From Brevipalpus yothersi (Eukaryota; Arthropoda; Arachnida; Trombidiformes; Tenuipalpidae): a DNA stretch of 64,000 nt. The stretch spans positions 134,426 through 198,425 of the forward strand of contig QZCP01000124.1 in the NCBI GenBank assembly GCA_003956705.1, given 5' to 3'. Under the pieces are notes generated by a model. It saw only the letters and a list, made by a program, of their open reading frames with translations, did not search any database and was not told the DNA's origin. Position numbers and translations under genes: made by a program. Below, piece after piece: positions 63,928 to 64,000 of the stretch (positions are counted from its first letter, which is position 1; every line of letters begins with the position of its first letter).

Positions 63928-64000
63928 GCTTTCATCTGCAACATTTATCACTTTGAGAACGTTTACGATCAGATTGATTGTTGAGTGATGGCTTAAATAT

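Larger units (their letters stand above)
63038..64000. other. Gene-free end of the window, repeat-rich
   Basis: It contains a CT tract (63308-63343), a GA tract (63866-63926) and AT-rich sequence. No exon recognised. Confidence 0.5.

Overview
The window is nuclear DNA of a small, compact arthropod genome. The most likely source is a chelicerate, probably an acariform mite. This rests on an AT-rich background, many 50-80 bp GT-AG introns, closely packed one-to-one orthologues of animal genes, and a glycine-rich Rebers-Riddiford cuticle protein of arachnid style. The species call is inference. GA/CT microsatellites are very abundant. One run of N (8456-8647) marks an assembly gap inside a CT repeat.

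Fifteen genes have recognisable products, and three to four more are orphans. Exon structures were rebuilt by hand from splice signals, frame continuity and remembered family alignments. Left part (1-23 kb): the last exon of an RGK-type GTPase (+); an orphan two-exon, possibly secreted protein (-); mitochondrial tRNA methyltransferase TRMT10C (-); polyprenol reductase SRD5A3 (-, five exons, first intron holds the gap); a 78-residue cationic secreted peptide (+); meiotic MutS homologue MSH5 (-); a tentative hydrophobic two-exon gene (-); an ApaH-like phosphatase (+); replicative helicase subunit MCM5 (-); and an orphan N-glycosylated secreted protein (+).

Centre (23-41 kb): the ARF-GEF IQSEC/Schizo (+); a 1008-residue Q/N/S-rich protein (+) with YTHDF-like linker motifs but an RRM-like segment plus CCCH zinc finger where the YTH domain would be expected; a degenerate copy of the IQSEC 3' end; an alpha-1,3-fucosyltransferase (+); and Tudor-SN/SND1 (+).

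Right part (41-64 kb): the Rab3 exchange factor MADD (-, 13 coding exons over 11.3 kb); an intracellular PAF-acetylhydrolase with long hydrophilic insertions (+); mevalonate kinase (+, six exons); tRNA thiolase CTU1 (+); mitochondrial pseudouridine synthase RPUSD3 (-); and the cuticle protein (-). The last kilobase is low-complexity and gene-free.

Functional themes recur without forming an operon-like system. Mevalonate kinase and SRD5A3 both serve isoprenoid/dolichol supply, which feeds N-glycosylation, and the fucosyltransferase acts on such glycans. TRMT10C, CTU1 and RPUSD3 modify RNA. MSH5 and MCM5 act on DNA. IQSEC and MADD are synaptic small-GTPase exchange factors. The most unusual items are the YTHDF-like/CCCH protein and the nearby recent duplication of an IQSEC fragment.
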